Assembly (NCBI GenBank): GCA_047972265.1
Contig: JBKEAM010000155.1
Coordinates: forward strand, 1 to 40,396
Length of the DNA stretch: 40,396 bases
Reading direction: 5' to 3'
Source: JAAYCI01 sp047972265
GTDB lineage: Bacteria > Bacillota > Clostridia > Oscillospirales > Ruminococcaceae
The position numbers and the translations under genes are program-made. How positions within the stretch are numbered: position 1 is the first letter of the stretch; each line of letters starts with the position of its first letter. A model generated the notes under the pieces. The model was not told where the DNA came from. It worked only from the letters and a program-made list of their open reading frames with translations, and ran no database searches. This document shows, piece after piece, positions 39,652 through 40,396 of this stretch.

Positions 39652-40170
39652 TCAGCGGCCACCCAGTGTTTGCCCTTCAGCAGCTTCTCCAGCCTCTGCC
39701 TTTGCTTTGTACCGGCAGTACTCGGCCATACTATAACCCTTTTCTTCGGTAACTTCGCGCCCAAACCAGGGCGGCGCTACAAACGCATTGGCCTGCTGTT
39801 CTGTTGCAAATTCTATTTCGGCATAGTAAAACGCACTGGCCTCCCCCTCGTCAACAAGGCTGCACTCCAGTTCCAGCCCTTGGGGCAATTGGTAACGCCG
39901 CAGCTTTTTGGTTGCCGGGGGCGCTGCCAGCAAAGGCACTAACGCCTCGTATTGCTCTTGCGTTATCGGGGTTTCTACCTCTGTACGGCTTAGCGTTCCC
40001 TTTCCTTTAATGGTTAGCATATAGTTTGTTTTTTCTTCTGTAACAGTTTTGCGTATACGCACCGCCGGAGAAAAGCTGATATATCCCTGTTCCATATGCT
40101 CTTCGCTGTGCCAGCTCATTTCAGGAAATTGCTTCATCAACCATTTGCGCTCTATTTCCACTGTGCTCAT
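39652..40170 (-). CDS. CYTH-domain protein (triphosphatase-like)
   Basis: This 172-residue protein has the ExExK signature of the CYTH/TTM superfamily at the N-terminus: VEIERKWL with Glu5, Glu7 and Lys9. Later barrel strands carry alternating basic and acidic residues, such as VRIRKTV, YMLTIKGKG, EVETPIT and YAEIEFA, which line the triphosphate tunnel. Members hydrolyse inorganic tripolyphosphate or thiamine triphosphate; few are adenylate cyclases. The ATG overlaps the TGA of a BioY remnant upstream. The C-terminus ends in an Ala/Glu-rich tail. Confidence 0.9.
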   Translation of the reverse strand: MSTVEIERKWLMKQFPEMSWHSEEHMEQGYISFSPAVRIRKTVTEEKTNYMLTIKGKGTLSRTEVETPITQEQYEALVPLLAAPPATKKLRRYQLPQGLELECSLVDEGEASAFYYAEIEFATEQQANAFVAPPWFGREVTEEKGYSMAEYCRYKAKAEAGEAAEGQTLGGR

Positions 40171-40277
40171 TTGCCCGCCCTCGCCTTATTTTGTCTTAAT
40201 AAAATGGCGCGCGCCAATGCCACTGCGCCTCCTATTTTTATAACGTCGGGGATGATAAACGGCACAACACATGCCAT
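40167..40277 (-). pseudogene. BioY-like biotin transporter, C-terminal remnant
   Basis: ATG 40277 opens 36 codons reading MACVVPFIIPDVIKIGGAVA and a basic end, which resembles the last helix of BioY, the substrate-binding subunit of biotin ECF transporters (usual form ...PFLPGDLLK...). The same frame has a stop a short way upstream, and the sequence from about 40281 to the edge does not continue BioY. The gene has therefore lost its N-terminal 150 or so residues, or the edge is a misjoin. The TGA overlaps the CYTH start, so the two were once coupled. Confidence 0.45.
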
Positions 40278-40396
40278 GGTTGTCTGCTTCGTTTGAAACT
40301 TTGATCGTTGACTTTAACGCACTCAATAACTAAAAAATAAACGAACCTAGGTAAGAAAAACATCTGAGAAACACATTTAAATGCAGGAATAAATAA

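Overview
The window looks like chromosomal DNA of an anaerobic Firmicute of the class Clostridia, possibly an uncultured gut Oscillospirales-like organism. This is inferred from the moderate GC content, strong Shine-Dalgarno sites, Rnf genes, a GPH symporter with a GH2 glycosidase, and a choice-of-anchor-A surface protein with a clostridial-type membrane tail. I see no rRNA, tRNA, CRISPR array or complete insertion sequence. No taxonomic search was possible.

Left third (1-17.4 kb): nutrient uptake and metabolism. A partial lipoprotein gene and a UPF0303 gene precede a seven-gene minus-strand operon: livK-livH-livM-livG-livF, an aldo/keto reductase and an RpiB-family isomerase. A divergent LacI-type regulator faces it, and three near-identical operator palindromes lie between them. 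Next come a pair of fold-type II PLP enzymes (one threonine synthase-like) preceded by a tiny membrane ORF, a PhzF-like gene, and a two-gene glycoside module (GH2 enzyme, then GPH symporter).

Middle (17.6-31.6 kb): membrane energetics. A minus-strand F1Fo ATP synthase operon (atpB-E-F-H-A-G-D-C, then atpZ and atpI unusually at the 3' end) is damaged. atpA and atpC each carry a one-base homopolymer frameshift, atpD lacks about 70 codons including the catalytic Glu and Walker B, and atpB appears beheaded by a MarR-MATE cassette whose promoter lies inside the atpB reading frame. Upstream is an intact Rnf-type operon rnfC-D-G-E-A that lacks rnfB. Its RnfA lacks both cysteines expected to ligate the membrane [2Fe-2S] cluster, its RnfG carries two FMN-binding domains, and a 45-residue single-pass membrane ORF occupies the usual rnfB position. 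This variant Rnf operon is the best candidate for something undescribed.

Right third (31.6-40.4 kb): a possible CBM9/DOMON-like small protein with a 47-residue membrane peptide, a membrane-anchored SGNH hydrolase, a LysR regulator, a choice-of-anchor-A surface protein with a 12-residue repeat stalk, GAPDH, ribosomal protein S20, a CYTH phosphatase and a truncated BioY remnant at the edge. Most operons end in clear hairpin terminators, several of them bidirectional between convergent genes.
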